From positions 67,048,856-67,112,855 of the forward strand of contig NC_054740.1 of assembly GCF_018143015.1 (NCBI RefSeq): DNA of 64,000 nucleotides. Direction: 5' to 3'. This DNA comes from Lytechinus variegatus. Lineage: Eukaryota; Echinodermata; Echinoidea; Temnopleuroida; Toxopneustidae. The number at the start of each line of letters is the position of its first letter. The first letter of the stretch is position 1. This document shows, piece after piece, positions 41,278 through 55,400 of this stretch. A program made the translations under genes and the position numbers. The notes beneath the pieces are model-generated. The model did not search any database, was not told where the DNA came from, and saw only the letters and a program-made list of their open reading frames with translations.

Positions 41278-42423
41278 ATGGCGGCTGCTCCATCTCCTAC
41301 AATCGAAGGACGTTTCCAGAAATGTCTAAAACCTGGTCTCAATCGCCCACATGATGTGATCGTTCACCAAGGCCAATACATCGTCACCGATACCTTTTAC
41401 AACCGGGTCATAGCAGTGAACCCAGCGGACAATTCTTTAGAGGTCCTCTGCGAAAAGAAGCAGGAGAGGTTGTCATCGAATATGAGGCCTTACGGGATCG
41501 TTGCTTTGTCGGATTCCAAGCAAGATTTCCTCATCACCGACGCAGCAAACCGGAGTATTCTGAGATACACTGACAACTCTTGCAAGGTTTGGAGCGAGGC
41601 GGAGCTGCCTCAGAATGGATGCCCGGCCGGAATAGCGGTTGATCCATTATCAGGTAATGTTTACGTCGCTGACTCTCAGAATCGCTGTATTAGGGTTTAT
41701 GATGCGGATGGTAGATACTGTCGTTCTTTTGGTTCGGACCATCTCCAATCGCCCTGGTTCCTGGACTTCAACTCCGAAGGGCATATCTTTGTGACGGACA
41801 ACCTGGCAGGGTTGAAGATCTTCGCAAAGGACGGCAAGTTCGTCAAGAAATTGGCGATACGTTCTGAGAACAGGTCTTGGTCCTGCCGCGGGGTGACCAT
41901 CGATCAGTATGATAATATATTTGTGACTGCGAGGACGAAGGGTTCTTTTCGATTACTCAGCAGAGAAAAGGTCGTGGTCTTTGATCACACTCATAGAGTG
42001 GTCTCCAGCCTTGGAGGATTGATGCAGTTCAACTATGTGCGAGGTCTCTGCTGCGACTACGGAAACAATCGCCTTGTCGTAGTGGATGGGGAGTGGCACC
42101 GACTTCAACTCTATAAACTTTACAATCAACAACAATCAGCCCTAAGACAACATTCAGTTCTTGTAGACTCACCCAGAGATGAAGGAGACCATGCTACCAA
42201 GGAACATGGTGGTGATTGCGATGACGAAATGGATGAAGGCTTCGTCATAGTGAGTTCATGCGATTGCCAAGACGATTCTGACGACGGTGATGTTGATGAC
42301 CCTGAAACATGTATGGACGATTACGACTATGACTACAGCCACCTTGAACTCTTCAGAGAGGAAAACTATAACATTGCGTCTCTGACTTTGCAACCCGAAT
42401 CCGTAGAGTATAATTTGTCATGA
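41278..42423 (+). CDS. NHL-repeat beta-propeller protein with acidic C-terminal tail, single exon
   Basis: 381 residues from ATG 41278 (CAATATGG). The frame stays open 72 bases further upstream, but that part contains a long pyrimidine tract ending CTCAAG that looks like a splice acceptor, so I prefer 41278. Six NHL-type repeats fill residues about 15-290: motifs RPHDVIVHQGQYIVTDTFYN, PYGIVA..FLITDAANRSI, PAGIAV..GNVYVADSQNRCI, PWFLDF..GHIFVTDN, CRGVTIDQYDNIFVT and VRGLCCDYGNNRLVVVDGEW. Together they make one six-bladed propeller as in TRIM2/3/32-type NHL domains. No RING, B-box or coiled coil precedes it. The last 60 residues are strongly acidic and Cys-bearing (DDEMDEG, DDSDDGDVDDPE, DDYDYDY). 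NHL propellers bind protein or RNA partners; the partner here is unknown. Intronless, in contrast to the split genes around it. Confidence 0.85.
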   Translation: MAAAPSPTIEGRFQKCLKPGLNRPHDVIVHQGQYIVTDTFYNRVIAVNPADNSLEVLCEKKQERLSSNMRPYGIVALSDSKQDFLITDAANRSILRYTDNSCKVWSEAELPQNGCPAGIAVDPLSGNVYVADSQNRCIRVYDADGRYCRSFGSDHLQSPWFLDFNSEGHIFVTDNLAGLKIFAKDGKFVKKLAIRSENRSWSCRGVTIDQYDNIFVTARTKGSFRLLSREKVVVFDHTHRVVSSLGGLMQFNYVRGLCCDYGNNRLVVVDGEWHRLQLYKLYNQQQSALRQHSVLVDSPRDEGDHATKEHGGDCDDEMDEGFVIVSSCDCQDDSDDGDVDDPETCMDDYDYDYSHLELFREENYNIASLTLQPESVEYNLS

Positions 42424-42645
42424 TTATAAACAATAAAGGGATACGCCTTTCATGTACATCATTTTCAGAGAAGACTACACTGCGGGAATAGGTTTTATGT
42501 AAACGTTTTGTTAACCTTATTTATACAAGGCTCGGGCATTTCTGCGAAAGACCTGAAACCAAAAAGAGTTCTACCATTAGACAATAGAATATTAATGTGC
42601 AAAGTTTAGTCCTTCGTAGAACCTATCGGTGTCATGCGTTTCATG

Positions 42646-42651
42646 AATAAA
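42646..42651 (+). promoter_or_regulatory. Candidate polyadenylation signal (AATAAA)
   Basis: Hexamer 223 bp after the NHL stop. Another at 42432 is only 9 bp after the stop and less likely. Confidence 0.4.
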
Positions 42652-44138
42652 TATTGAACATTATTTTATATCCAATAATTAAAGCAAACACCAAACTATA
42701 AAGAGGAGCTCAATATCAGGGAAAAGCACGAAAAGGCGATTGGTGAGATCTAATAGGTATAAATAGAGTTGAAACAATCCATGATGCACGTAGTCACAGA
42801 ATTACCGTTGGAGAACATACACTGTTCTATAATCTTTTTGTCGATGAACATTTTCTTTATATCCCAACCAAAACTTTAAGATCTCTTACATATAATAAAA
42901 AGAGTATTTTGAAACCCGTCCTTTGCAAACAAGGAACGGCCTAAAACGTGTACTATATATGGTACTGTTGACATAATTGCTATTCTGTGTTTTCTTATCG
43001 TTTAGCTTCATGTACATGTATGTTTGGTTTTCCTTATCCGCTTATATGTGATTTGATTATTGGTACACTTGACATACAATAGGATGTCATATCTATAACA
43101 AGAAGCTGGTGAAAACCGAAACTCTTAATCGTAAACCCATTCATTTTCACTGATCGAAACCAACTTTGATACAAGTGTACATCGACATTCCCTTTAAGAA
43201 TATCCGCGTTGGATGTAGGCCAATGTACTCCATATTATTTCCTGTTCTTGATAAGAACGTTGTCCACTCTTTCGAATGAATTAAAACTGGAAAAAGCGAC
43301 ATGTTCTACCAGCACTTCAAACATGTCAAACATGTCAAAATGATGAAGTGTTCCCCTGGTTAATCTATATACTTTTAACATGCTCGTTTTCATATTATAC
43401 GCTATGCATAAACGAAGTTCCTGTATATATCTAAATGAGTACCCCTGAAACTAGTAAGGTCAAATTTGAAATGTTATATTACGTGTTCCAGAGCTGCATA
43501 ATTATTGCTCTTTTTTTATTCTAACCAAATTTTATCTTCTGGTACGTTTTCACTATTTTCAAGTGAGGCTTGAAAAAAAGTCCCACCACTGTGATATATG
43601 ACCTGCCGCATAACCCCGCCCCGGCGCACTGCCTCAACTTACCTACACTTGAACGGTTCCTGATGGCCCCGCCGCGGCGCGCCGCTACTTTGAATAACAC
43701 ATTTTACCACATTTTTCTTTAATTCATATCTCATCACGCTCTACCTACTCAGAAAAGACATACAAGCAATTAATCAAAACGATACCACAGGCGTATTCTC
43801 AATTTGCTTTACATTTATTTGATATATTCAAGATATTTTTTCTGTGGAAGAATAAATTGGTGTGATAAAAACTCTTCTACATGCATGAAATATTGTAAAT
43901 AAAAACATTGTGCGATGCTTTAATATTGCAAATATAATATATAAACAAATATGCAATGTCATTCTATAAAAGCATGAATAAATGTCTATTTTGTGGAATG
44001 CATATAGAAACATGATTATATATTCGAACTAAATGTCTACGTACTCACTCCGCCTTACAAACGATTTATCTTAATACTGTAAATACATGTATTTTCAAAC
44101 ACTGGAAGACAGCGTCAAAATCAACAAGAGTACAACAG

Positions 44139-44591
44139 CCACTGCACACCTTACGACTGGTCTACGACCTGATTTTAAAAAGAAACGGTGTTTTGCATAT
44201 TTGTTAAATGATATAAATATATGATCTTACAAGATGTTCTGGATAACTATTAAAATGCGAATTTTTAAGATTATGAATAATTGCAAGCCTTCAGGTTTAG
44301 CTGCAATGAAATCGTAGCGAATCGTCAAAAAATCGTGGCGATTCATACGACTGACATGACATCATTACGATTCTGAATGACATTCGCTCTTATACCTACC
44401 AAGAGGATTGAATAAAATTATATATTTTTTCAAACATTCATACGTCGATTGAGAATATTGGGCAGTAGATTATTGCATGTTTTAATGTTCAGATCATTAT
44501 TTTCTACGCTATACAAATTCGTATATTATTGTTTCTATAAAGATTCTACTCTTAATTCGTGTCGTAAATCAATCGTAAAGATGTGCAGTGG
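44139..44591. mobile_element. Foldback MITE (CCACTGCACACCTTACGACT ends)
   Basis: CCACTGCACACCTTACGACT, GGTCTACGACCTGATTTT at the left pairs with AATTCGTGTCGTAAATCAAT, CGTAAAGATGTGCAGTGG at the right. About 38-bp TIRs around 380 bp of AT-rich interior carrying further ATCGTRGCGA repeats. Confidence 0.65.
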
Positions 44592-45856
44592 TATTCAATT
44601 GTATTCAAAGTGTTATCTAAATATGTAATGCATCACCGTTTTGTATTGACAATTCAAAAGGACAATTTTCATGGTTGAGTGGCAGTGTATACGCCCGTTG
44701 TGAAGAATTATGACATCGATGGCATTCCATAATTGACATAAATTTCACGAAGAGCTTTATGAGAAACTATCCGAGGGGGCACAGTGACAAAAAGACACAT
44801 TGGTTTGTACAATCAATCGTATTAAACTGTAATCCTGTTGCAAACCATATACAGAAAATTACAATCGATTGCCAGTATTAATCTTATCTCACTTTGTCAC
44901 TGATACCGAATTAGATTATTTAATACATCTGTTCATCAATACCCGTACATTTTTCTCATCATAAAGAGAGTGTTTGCATCGATCGGCATAAAAGTTTGAA
45001 CTAATAATTTTCTTTATGCGACAGCGCGGATGATTGAATTTTGATAAAATGCAAATTCAAAAGTAGATGAGGAATATTTTTCAAAAAGAATTTGATTGAT
45101 TTATTGATGGATTGATTGAATCTATTTCATGGTTTGTACAAGCCCCCATCCTTTTAAGATTGAAACCTAGATTAAGTTCGGGTAAAGCTATATTAAGCGA
45201 TCAAATTTTCACGGTAAATTTATAAACATATATGAAATTAATGAGTCTATTGCTCAGCTTAGTGTGTTATGTAAAAGACAGCGTCTTCATTTATCATTAA
45301 AGTATAACATTTATAACCAAAAAGTAAAAAAAAATACTTCTTATGCATGGAATTTGGCGAGACATTTTAGGTTGTAGGCTTTTTGAGATATTTCTTACTA
45401 CTGAATAAAAGATTACTATTGAAACGTTATGAAATGGTTTAATATCGAATGGGCGCTAAATAAGATGTACATGTACCTGTCAAAAACAATTTCTTACAAA
45501 GAGAAAAATAACATGACATTGTGTTTTTTTAGGTTGGAATGTTAGAATGTAAATTTCACTATTGATTCTTTACCAGAATTTCAACCAGACTTAAAGTTCA
45601 AATGTAATATATTCAAAGTTTGGATTAAAATGAATTACTCTGACACTTCATAATCTTTCGTTAATAATCAAAGGCTTCCTTGTCAGGTCACATGAGGTAC
45701 CTTCTAAGATATCAATCTAAACGATTTATTTCCATATAAGATATCGAGTATGATTGTAGTTTACTTAGTTAAAGCATTCATAAGAAAATGTTTGCTTGAA
45801 AATGAGAGCTTGCCGCTCTTTTTTCGACAGATACATATATAGGGTTAATCTATCTA

Positions 45857-45957
45857 TATGTTTCATTAAGCTGTTAGTAAGTTACGAATGACTTTACGCA
45901 CGACTAATGATCGAACCCCGTGCGTAACTTTACGACTAGCTTTATAAAACACACACC
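45857..45957. mobile_element. MITE, family A, short copy
   Basis: TATGTTTCATTAAGCTGTTA / GACTAGCTTTATAAAACACA ends with inner GACTTTACGCACGAC / GTGCGTAACTTTACG; the central part is almost gone. Confidence 0.65.
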
Positions 45958-46456
45958 TGAGGAGCGTTTCACAAAACATGTTATAATATCAAATTTGCAA
46001 ATACAGTTAAAAGCTACTGAAATTCTTTAATATGATTGGCTGATTTCAAACTTGTTATAGAAATTTTGCATTTGTTACTCTAACGGAACCCTGCTTTAAA
46101 TAACTATACCGAACCTACATAAGCTGCGCATCAGATCTTACAGGCAAAACTATTCTTCATTTATCAAACTGAACTCAATAATAAGAACTCGTCAAAATGA
46201 TTAAAATAGTTATATTAGGAATTTCGGGAGCGTATCGGCAGTATACATGTATAGTAAACTCGCTCTTATTCGATAAGAAATCATGTACTATTTATATACC
46301 AATTCCTCGCTGAAATATTAATTGTTTTCTCGATGAAATATTAATAGTTTTCTTTACAAAATCGGTCAGAATGTCGTTAATACTAAATTTCTGTGTTTTA
46401 AAACTATACTTATTACTTGCATTTTAAACAGAATAAACTATGCCTAAATCGCAACA

Positions 46457-49400
46457 TCATAATGCATCAAACTTGGTCTGGAGTTCTTGTATGAGATGTG
46501 TCTTTTCGCTCTCTGGTAAAAAGGATGCTCGAGCTGCATTCATTGTCTGAAATGAACAAGAAGGAAATGCGAAGGAAGTGTTATTTATTGAAATGAATTA
46601 ATTCATTGTCATGCACAAACTTCATTTTCATGAATTCTATCTTGCGACCCACTTTCCAAGTAAATAGATACATTCAAATATTTGTATTAATAAAGGCACT
46701 TAAATAACTTTCGTTTACAAGCACTTTGCTTCTAATTATCATTACTCGAATACATTGGATCCATTGATGTTCCCCGTAACACGCGCACCATCTCCACTCC
46801 CCGAAGAGCAACCTGGTCAAGTAACATTTATAAAAAAAAATCACACTGACGTTTTGAATTATATCGGGTGGCTATTTAAAGGGATGCTCCAGGCTAAAGA
46901 TATTCATATTTCAATAAATAGAGTAAAATTCACAAAGCAAGATGCTGAAAGACTGATCAAATCAGATGACAAATAACAAAGTTATTGAATTTTAAAGATT
47001 TGCATTATTCCGGTGAAACAGTTTTAGGCATGTCTTCATGAATATTCATCATTCCTTTAAATAAGTCTTATGATTATCTATGTTCATGATACATTCGATA
47101 TACGAAATTTAATCTCATCGCAAATTCCAATTAGGCCCTCTACGGAAAAAGTTAAATTTGAATATTCAAATTCGCTTACCATGTTTTTCAGTTGGCCATC
47201 GTTGAAATCAAAATATCTTTTGGCGAGTTCAAACTCGGACTCCATCGTATTTGAAAGTAAAGTAGGATCATCTGTGTTGATACCTATATTGAATCCATCT
47301 TTTTCAAATCTGTGAATATAAGATGATTATCATAGTAATAAAGATAATAATAATAGTAATAATAATAATAATTATTATTATTATTATCATTAATGATAAT
47401 ATTGATAATAATAACAATAATAATAACAATATTCCAGTGTAGCCACTTTATATCTTAAGAACTGTTCTCCCTGTCATTATTATCTTTCTCCATTTACATA
47501 TGTCAAGCGCCTGACAAAAAAGCAGAATGTCCTATATTTTTTTATCCTTTGGTGAACCCACTTCCTACGACTCCCCGTTCATAAGGAGGGCGCTCTACCA
47601 CTGAACCACCATTTACGGTTAAACTGATTAATGTGATGATGTGGGAAACTTTCCTTTGTACCAATAAGAAAATTTACCAATAATTGCTTCATGTAGTCTT
47701 GAGCGGAATTATTGAGGAAAATTGATAACAGTAAAATATAACCCTGATTGTCACTGGATCTCGTCTTACCTTTTAGCAATATGATCCGATAGCCTTCCTT
47801 TGCAGGCACCTGTATATATACTCGAGGTTGGGCATAATTCAAGGTGTACAAAGCGATCCCGTATCATCTGAAATATGAACAGAAACAAAGGGAAGATAAA
47901 TAATGAACAGACATAACAGACTGAAACAGAACTAAATATTGATTATTACGCTTGCTACCTATCCTTCTATAAGCGGTCAAGTGATAAGAAAATGAAGGAA
48001 CCAAATTAATGAAACAATTACACAGTGCTGATTTAAGTGTCAGTGTCCAAAGACACAATTTATTACAAATAAAGAAAGGGAAAGAATCAATAACAGTGAC
48101 AGCCAATCATACGTACTTTGTATACATCGAGATCCTGATAGATTTGATAGCCATGCCCAATCCGTTCCGCTCCCAGCTCCTCGACCGCAAATCTCACATT
48201 TTCTGCTGGCCCAAGTTCACCGGCATGAACTGTCCGATGTAATCCTAAATCAGCAGCTAGCTGTAGGAATAATGAATCAGATAATTATCTAATAAGGATG
48301 ATCTATAAGGATGTTAATAGTGGCACCAATCAGTGTCCCTTTAGAGAACCATACCCTGAAGTGTTAAAATTACACCAAAGGGATTGAACATCACACCAAA
48401 CTACCCAAAAGTAACTATCAAAGGTTTACACAGTAAAAATGACTGGTCCTCTTACTTAATCCACAGTCAACCCCACAGTTTTGGTGTAAGTATAGATATT
48501 CATTAAAAAGATTTCTACCATAAATATAAATGTCGTCTTCTTGGGTATTAGGAAGCTTTTAAAATGAAGGAAAAAAGTAGGTGAGATGGCAAGGTAGAGA
48601 AAGATTGAAAAAATATCGGAATGGTGAGGGAGAAAAGGATCGAGAGGGAAAGAGTGAGAGTGAGAAAAAGAAAGATCGAGACGAGAAGAAAGAGAGGATA
48701 TATTGGAGTAAGAGAGAGAAAACTAGATTTAGGGAGTGAGAGAGAGAGATCGAAGAATCATGCGCGCGTATGGGGAGGGGGCAAATAAGTTCGATCCTTG
48801 GAGATATTTATGTTGTTTAGTACAGGGAGGGTCTTCATGAAAGGGGGGGGGGGGTGAGTTGGGCAGCTACTGTGAAGGTAACTATAGGTTGTTTACTACA
48901 GGGATCATTTTGTAAAAAGGGAGGGGGAGGATGGGGGGGGGGGTGGCTAGTAAGTTCTCACCTTGAAGGCATCTATATGTTCTTTCGTACAGGGAGCGTC
49001 CTCGTCTCCGGCCATATCGATACCGACCACGGTATCGTTGAGGAATTCGTGACTCAGTTCAACCACTTCATGGGAAAACTCTGCATAATGTGACACAAAT
49101 TGAAAGTAAACAAAGCTTACTTTGAGGGACTTTATTGTAATGTAACTAAGTTTCATTTAGTGTTAGTAGGCCTAAATACACGTTGGCCTACCTTTTTACA
49201 AGACCGCCATCATTATCATGCCTTATCGCTCACGATGGCGGTCTCCTGCATTTTTTTAAAACTTTCATTTTCGTTTAATGAGTGATACATTCTGTTGATA
49301 TTATTCATCAAATGCTATGAATTTTTTATATATTACATTTGTACATATTACCTTATAAACTCATATCCGATGCATTGGATGCAGATAAAAGCAATCAATC

Positions 49401-52400
49401 AATTAATCAATCAATCAATCAATCAATCAATCGAATTGAATGGTACGTGAAATATCCGGGTAGAAGATTGAATAAATACTAACTGAAGATTCACAGATCT
49501 GATAAAAAATAATGAAGTTATTGAATTTTAAGGTTTTGGGTTCATATCGTATACATTTCGTCCTTAGCCAGGAATTAATAAAATGATAACGCCAAAACAC
49601 AATGTATAGAAATATCCAAAACATATTCAATCAACAAATCAATGATTTATGATAAATCTACTTTTAAAACATTCTAATTTCTTTTAAAATCGTAATTCAT
49701 ATCTGAAATAATTATTTGAAATTATAAAATCAAAATCAATAGTACCTGGACATGGTCTAATCAAGCAGAGTAAAGTGCGACCTTTGACATTGAATTGCCT
49801 GCATCCTCTTCGCATCCCATCATTCACTGCCATAACTACGTCACGTGGTGTCAGGTAGTCATCCTTGACGACCGAATTCTTTCTGCTACTTGGTGTTGAA
49901 AACGAGGAAGACATGTAGTGGGGGCAGTACCGTGCCTCGAAATACACCACGCCCTCGTTGGCTTGGTCCTCGCAGAGTTCATAAGCGATTTGGCTGATGA
50001 GTTCTCGGTCCCCGCTGAAATGGTAGACAAAAATACAAGTGTGACAACTAAATAGACGAATTTTTCGCTACAATAAGACTATTCATTATACCAAGTCAAA
50101 TATCATAAATGTATGACTGAAAAATGTGACTTCAACATGCCTAAATGAAAGTAAATACACAGTACATACACATTACACTAAATTTAAAAAGTGCTTGTTT
50201 AGGTGACGTTTGTGCGTGAGGGTGTGGGTGTGTGTGTTTGAGAGAGAGAAGAAAGAAATGACTTTTGCAAAGTAATTCGTGTACAAAAGTTATTCTCAGA
50301 TCTCTTTTTTATACTCGTGAGAATTCAAATAATGAATAATTGGTATCGTGTCATATCTCTGTATTTTGACGCATCGTTGAATTTGAGACGGGATTCTGAA
50401 TTAAAAAAAGCTGTGACAATCGATCGATTGGGTTGGTAATAATGATTTGATGAAATGAAGCTTGAAATAAACACAATGGTACTGTGTTATTTTAGATTCT
50501 ACAAGATAAAAGAAATAATCGCTGTTAAAAATTGTACTTTTGACTTTGCAAGTGCAAAATCACATCTACCCGAATCAGGAAAAACAAAGGTGTAAATGTG
50601 ATTGAGTTTAAGGTTCAAAATTTTCGACCTAGTCCTTTGAACCATTTTACTAAAGATCGCAGTCTTGAAGTTCAACTGAATCAAAATGCATTCTGTCACA
50701 TTTCATTTTATCCAAGAGCTGGGGAGCGTTTCATGAAAGGACTCGTCGGACGATTTATCCAAAAAGTCCCATTTTATCCGACAGTTACTATAGTAACAGA
50801 GCGGTTCTGCCAATCAAAATAAAGGAAAGATGTCAGATCTGACAAGTTGTCAGACAAAAATGTTGATGAAACAGTCCCCTTATCTGTGGAATGATGAGCA
50901 GCCTTAATGTGACTTCTTGAAATAATTGTCATGACCGAAAGGAAGAAAAGTAATTTGACTTCGGCATTGCCGAATGGATCTATCCTCCAATTTGATATCT
51001 ATATCTATGATTAGATATTTATTTTTATATAATAATGATGTTCTTTGTTGAAGCTACAAACCAACAGGATAAATTTAATAACTTCTTTCAGAACACTTCT
51101 TTAATACGCCTTTTGCCAAAGTAGAAAAGAAATCAATATGCAACTGCCATGTAAGATAATCATACTGCAAAATCTGGGATGTTAAATGACACCAGGCCCC
51201 CGAGGGCCACAGTCAGAAGGTATCAAAAGTGTACCTAAGAGAAGTTAATGTAACAGCCAAATGACGATGTAATTAAAAAAAACAGGTGTTAAACAAACAA
51301 GGTTAAGTTTAACATCGGAGTCAATTTGATGGTGTGGTCCTCTTCGTACACTAATTTCCATCATAAAGTTGCTTTTTTTAATCCTTTTTTATGACTGTTT
51401 AAGTTGTTTTTTGAAGACTTTTTTAAAATGAACTTACGCAATTATTGGAAGGATTGTATCAAATGATGAGAGGAAGCTGACTAGGTCCCCTTTGGAACAT
51501 CGAACCAAATCAACAAATTCATGGAATGTATTCGCCGGACCGCAGAGTCCTTTCTTTCTGGAAGAAAAAAAAGAAAAAAAGGAGATCAGTGATATGTATT
51601 TTAGATATGTTTCTACAGAGAGAGTTCTAAGACGATGTCACAGTGATGGGCATGACAATTGGAAGCATTTGCATGATTGCATCATACCGTAAAAACAATG
51701 ATTTATCACTAACTTTGTATAACTTAAAAATACAGTAAAAAGCAAACAAAAATTAAAAGCAAAAGAAATAAAGTAGAGCAGAAACAAATAGAATAACAGA
51801 ATAGCGAAGGACTTCCTTGTAAAGAGATGAAGATGGTGAATATATGATTTTAAAAAAATCATCTCTTAATCTTTAAGAGTTCGAAAAAGGTTTCTCACCT
51901 TGCAGCCCGCCATAGTGTGTCGTGTCTGACTGCTCCGTCGAGATGAATATGTAGCTGAACCTAAAAATGGAATAAAAAAAATTAATGTGTGAGTGGAAAA
52001 CTATTAAATACAGAATAATATGATATATAAGAATAATATATATTATGTAACGCCAATAAATATCACTCCCTTCCCAAGGGCCCTAAAGTATTGTTGATAA
52101 TGTTTGAAGATTTTCATTGTAATTCATAATGAATAAAGGTTCCAAGTTTGCGTCCGTGTTTGGGTGAAAATAAAATTTCAATTGATTGTCTGAGTGACGT
52201 TTGATTGCAACTCTTACACATGTGCAGAGTGATGCACTTGGGCAATATCATAGGCGGTGGAAGCGGGGGGGGGGGGGGCGGGAGGACCCCCTAAATTTGA
52301 GGTGGTGGGGGGACGGTCCCCCCTAAAGTTTTAGTTGATAATTTTTTTTTTGCTTGTCAAATTTTTTACCCGTGTCCATCACAAAATTTTAGGTGGACTC

Positions 52401-55400
52401 CCCTATTTTTTTTGGCTCCCGCCGCCAATGGGCGGCGTATTCTAGCACTCACATCGCAGACGTTTTCTATAACCTTCAGAAACTATTTAAAATGCTCGTC
52501 AAATAACAACGGGCAGGGTAGATGTCGTTGTCAAACGTTGGTGGACCGGGACAGCACATCGTCTTATGATTCGGACCGGATGAAAAATAAGTTGCAAATA
52601 TGTCATCTGTAATGACGTCACTGGAGTCGCACAATATACGACTCGAAACCAATTTGGCCTTTATTCCAAAATAAAGTCTTGCAATCATAAAAAAATATAT
52701 TAGTGTTCTTACAGTTATTTGAACCTCAAAATAAGATATTATATTTATTCACATTTTCAGAAAAAAAGAAAAATTTGATTTTTTTCAAAAAATTGAATCG
52801 TGGATCAGTCGTGAGGTGTGCGGAGGCGTTAAAAAACATCTTCTGCAAAGGCCCTCTGATAGTCAGATGTACTAATAGATGAAACTCGTCTATGGTCGAA
52901 ATGCTTATGTGTTTATGCCTGTATCCCTTACGAACGCAGTGATGATAAGATCTTTAAACACATTTAAGATGCTACGTGTTATGAAGATGGAATCCGGAAC
53001 ATGCGTGTAGCATCTTTTAATGGCAAATGTTTGAAGCGCCTGAAATGACACACGAAGCATCATCCCTAGATTCAGTTACATCCAGAAGGGCGTAAGTCAC
53101 GTTATTCAATGCAGTGCCTTTCTGTCTCGCATCTGTAGGTTGACGGTCTGGGAAGTAATTGCCCACGTAGGGGCAAGGGTAATCTCTCAGGTGACTGCCA
53201 AGAAGGTTGATTGATAGTGACAGTTCCTTTGCCCCCATTTTCCAGTTCTTGTCACAGTTCAGTCACGGCAGCTGCTGCTCGTATTGGTCATTGGCTATAC
53301 CTATACATATACCACCATAATCAAACGATGTATCATAAAGGGGTATTATCATTTTAGGAATCTTTAGCTTTAAATTGGAAGATCATCCTAACGATAAGGT
53401 GGTTTTGATGATAGCAGAAACGGAGAAAAATATTGGTGCAAGTTTGATTAAATTCCGTTAAAGAATAACGGAGTAATACATTTTTTTATTTGTGACGTCA
53501 CATACGAGCTGCTTCTCCTATGTTGTGAGGGAATGTGAGACATAAATTCCCCAAAATGCCACCCCCCCAAAAAATGTAAGTGATTTTATGTAGATACGTC
53601 ATCAGACACATCGTTTTTATACCCACATCTTACATAAAGATATTTCTATTCATGTTGAATTAAAAATGGGGATTTGTGGAATTTGTTTTATATGATAGGT
53701 CTATGGGGGAGCTGATTGCATCATGTAGGTCACAGATTCAAAATAAAACCTTTTCATCTACACGTACTGTCTGATGCGAGATTTACGAAATTACTTCTAT
53801 TTATAGAAAAATATAATGATACATTCGCCCTGTATACTGTGACGAGTCTTGCATCCTTTCCAATCTGCCAACTGCTGTCCATATTTTCGACAATCACTAA
53901 ATTGATTATTTCCATGAGTGAGCCGGGATATGACTTGTGAGCCCGTTCGTGTGTACGGGTAGAGTTTGCTTGACAGCATAATGTAGGTCTTTGCTTGACA
54001 ACATAATATAGGCCTTTGCCTGCTATAAGCATCTTTATGTTTAGATATATGGTTCTTTTTAAGGTATACAAGAATTAACGATAAAGGTACTATTTATAAG
54101 AACATGAAGAAAGAGCCAAAGTACATATCGGATGTACGATTTGAAAATATTATGTGGCAAGTGAATACAATTTAAGTCCTTCTTATGACCTCTTTTGTAA
54201 CCTGTGCTCTGACTTTGAATTTTCACTATTAAGAATTCTTTCACGTTGCGTTTCCATAGCAACGTGCTCTGGGTTGGGTATACTATTACACACGGATGGT
54301 TGCTCGACTCGAAACATAATCGTGATGTGTTTTCTTCCGTGCGGATGACTTATTATTCACAAATGGAAATATTGAGCACTAGCTCTCTCCCCCTCTCACT
54401 TTCTTCTCTCCCTCTTTATCCACATCCCTTCATTTCTCCCATTCTCATACCATGCACTCTCTTTAAACGATTCTTTGATGTCTATAATCAAATTTCCCCT
54501 ATAGCAAGACATGCTACTATGGGCACTGCACATGCTGTCCGTTTTGTCGGCATAAGATTTATATTATGGAGTAAATTGAAATGGAATAATTTTGATAAAG
54601 CCATTTTCTTCGGATTCAAGCCAATACTATCACAAAAGATGCATCCATCGGATTTGCCAAGAACCAACATGCATAGGCCTACACAACAACTGGTGTTGAC
54701 TGGTGTAGCCTACGCCTAGAACCACACCAGTCTTTTTACTTCGATGCTAAATTCTTATCTTAGTTCAATAACTAAGGTGTTATTTCAACAAATTTGCTTG
54801 TTACTTGTACACTCTTAGTTGCTTTTTCATGTTGTGGAACAAACGAATATCAAAGCTTGATATTAATTTGGGGCCCAAGAACTAGACATGGTTTCTACTT
54901 GGTCATTTATCAAAACCACGTATGTATATAGGTATTCGCATTTTAGATTTTATCGTCTTGTACTGAAAAAAAGGAAAATACTTGTGAAAATATAGGCCTA
55001 CCCAACGTAGATCAATAAGCATAAGGCGAAAAAGCGGACGTTTGATTTAAGTGCGTCGGGTCAAGTGGTCACTTAATATTCGTACCAGCAGATAACAATA
55101 AGTTTATGGCCACTGTTTAAACAGATCCTCGGCTAGGCTAGACAGAATCCAGGTAACATATATATTCACACATGCGAATGGCGAAGCATTACATGATACT
55201 TATAATATTAAATACAAGTTATGCTGAAGGGGGCTGAAGGGAACGAGCAATAACAGAATGTATGGTCCTTAAGTAATAGATTGGAGAATGTACAGTGTAT
55301 TCACGCGAGGATGTCCTTGGACAGGTATATACAAAGAGGTATGTTGGCCCTAATACCTCTCTGTTATAGGCCTATTTAGTTTATTTTGAATATGTCGCAC

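Larger units (their letters stand above)
42652..46456. other. Intergenic region, convergent gene ends
   Basis: AT-rich, no supported gene. It separates the 3' ends of the NHL gene (+) and adenosine deaminase (-). Contains a GC-rich patch at 43600-43690, the foldback 44139-44591, a half copy of MITE family A near 44735-44772, a full family A copy at 45857-45957, and a degenerate GGAGCGTTTCACAAAACATG element after 45960. Confidence 0.35.

Noticed and set aside
53017-53238. 73-codon minus-strand ORF as an extra ADA exon
   Set aside because: Exon 1 at 55521 joins exon 2 at 51960 in phase and gives the conserved PK-VQLHIHLDG; no room for it in the family alignment.
54246-54719. 157-codon ORF in the first intron of ADA, opposite strand
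   Set aside because: Composition is intron-like, with Ser/Leu/Pro runs from a pyrimidine-rich tract, and no domain is visible.
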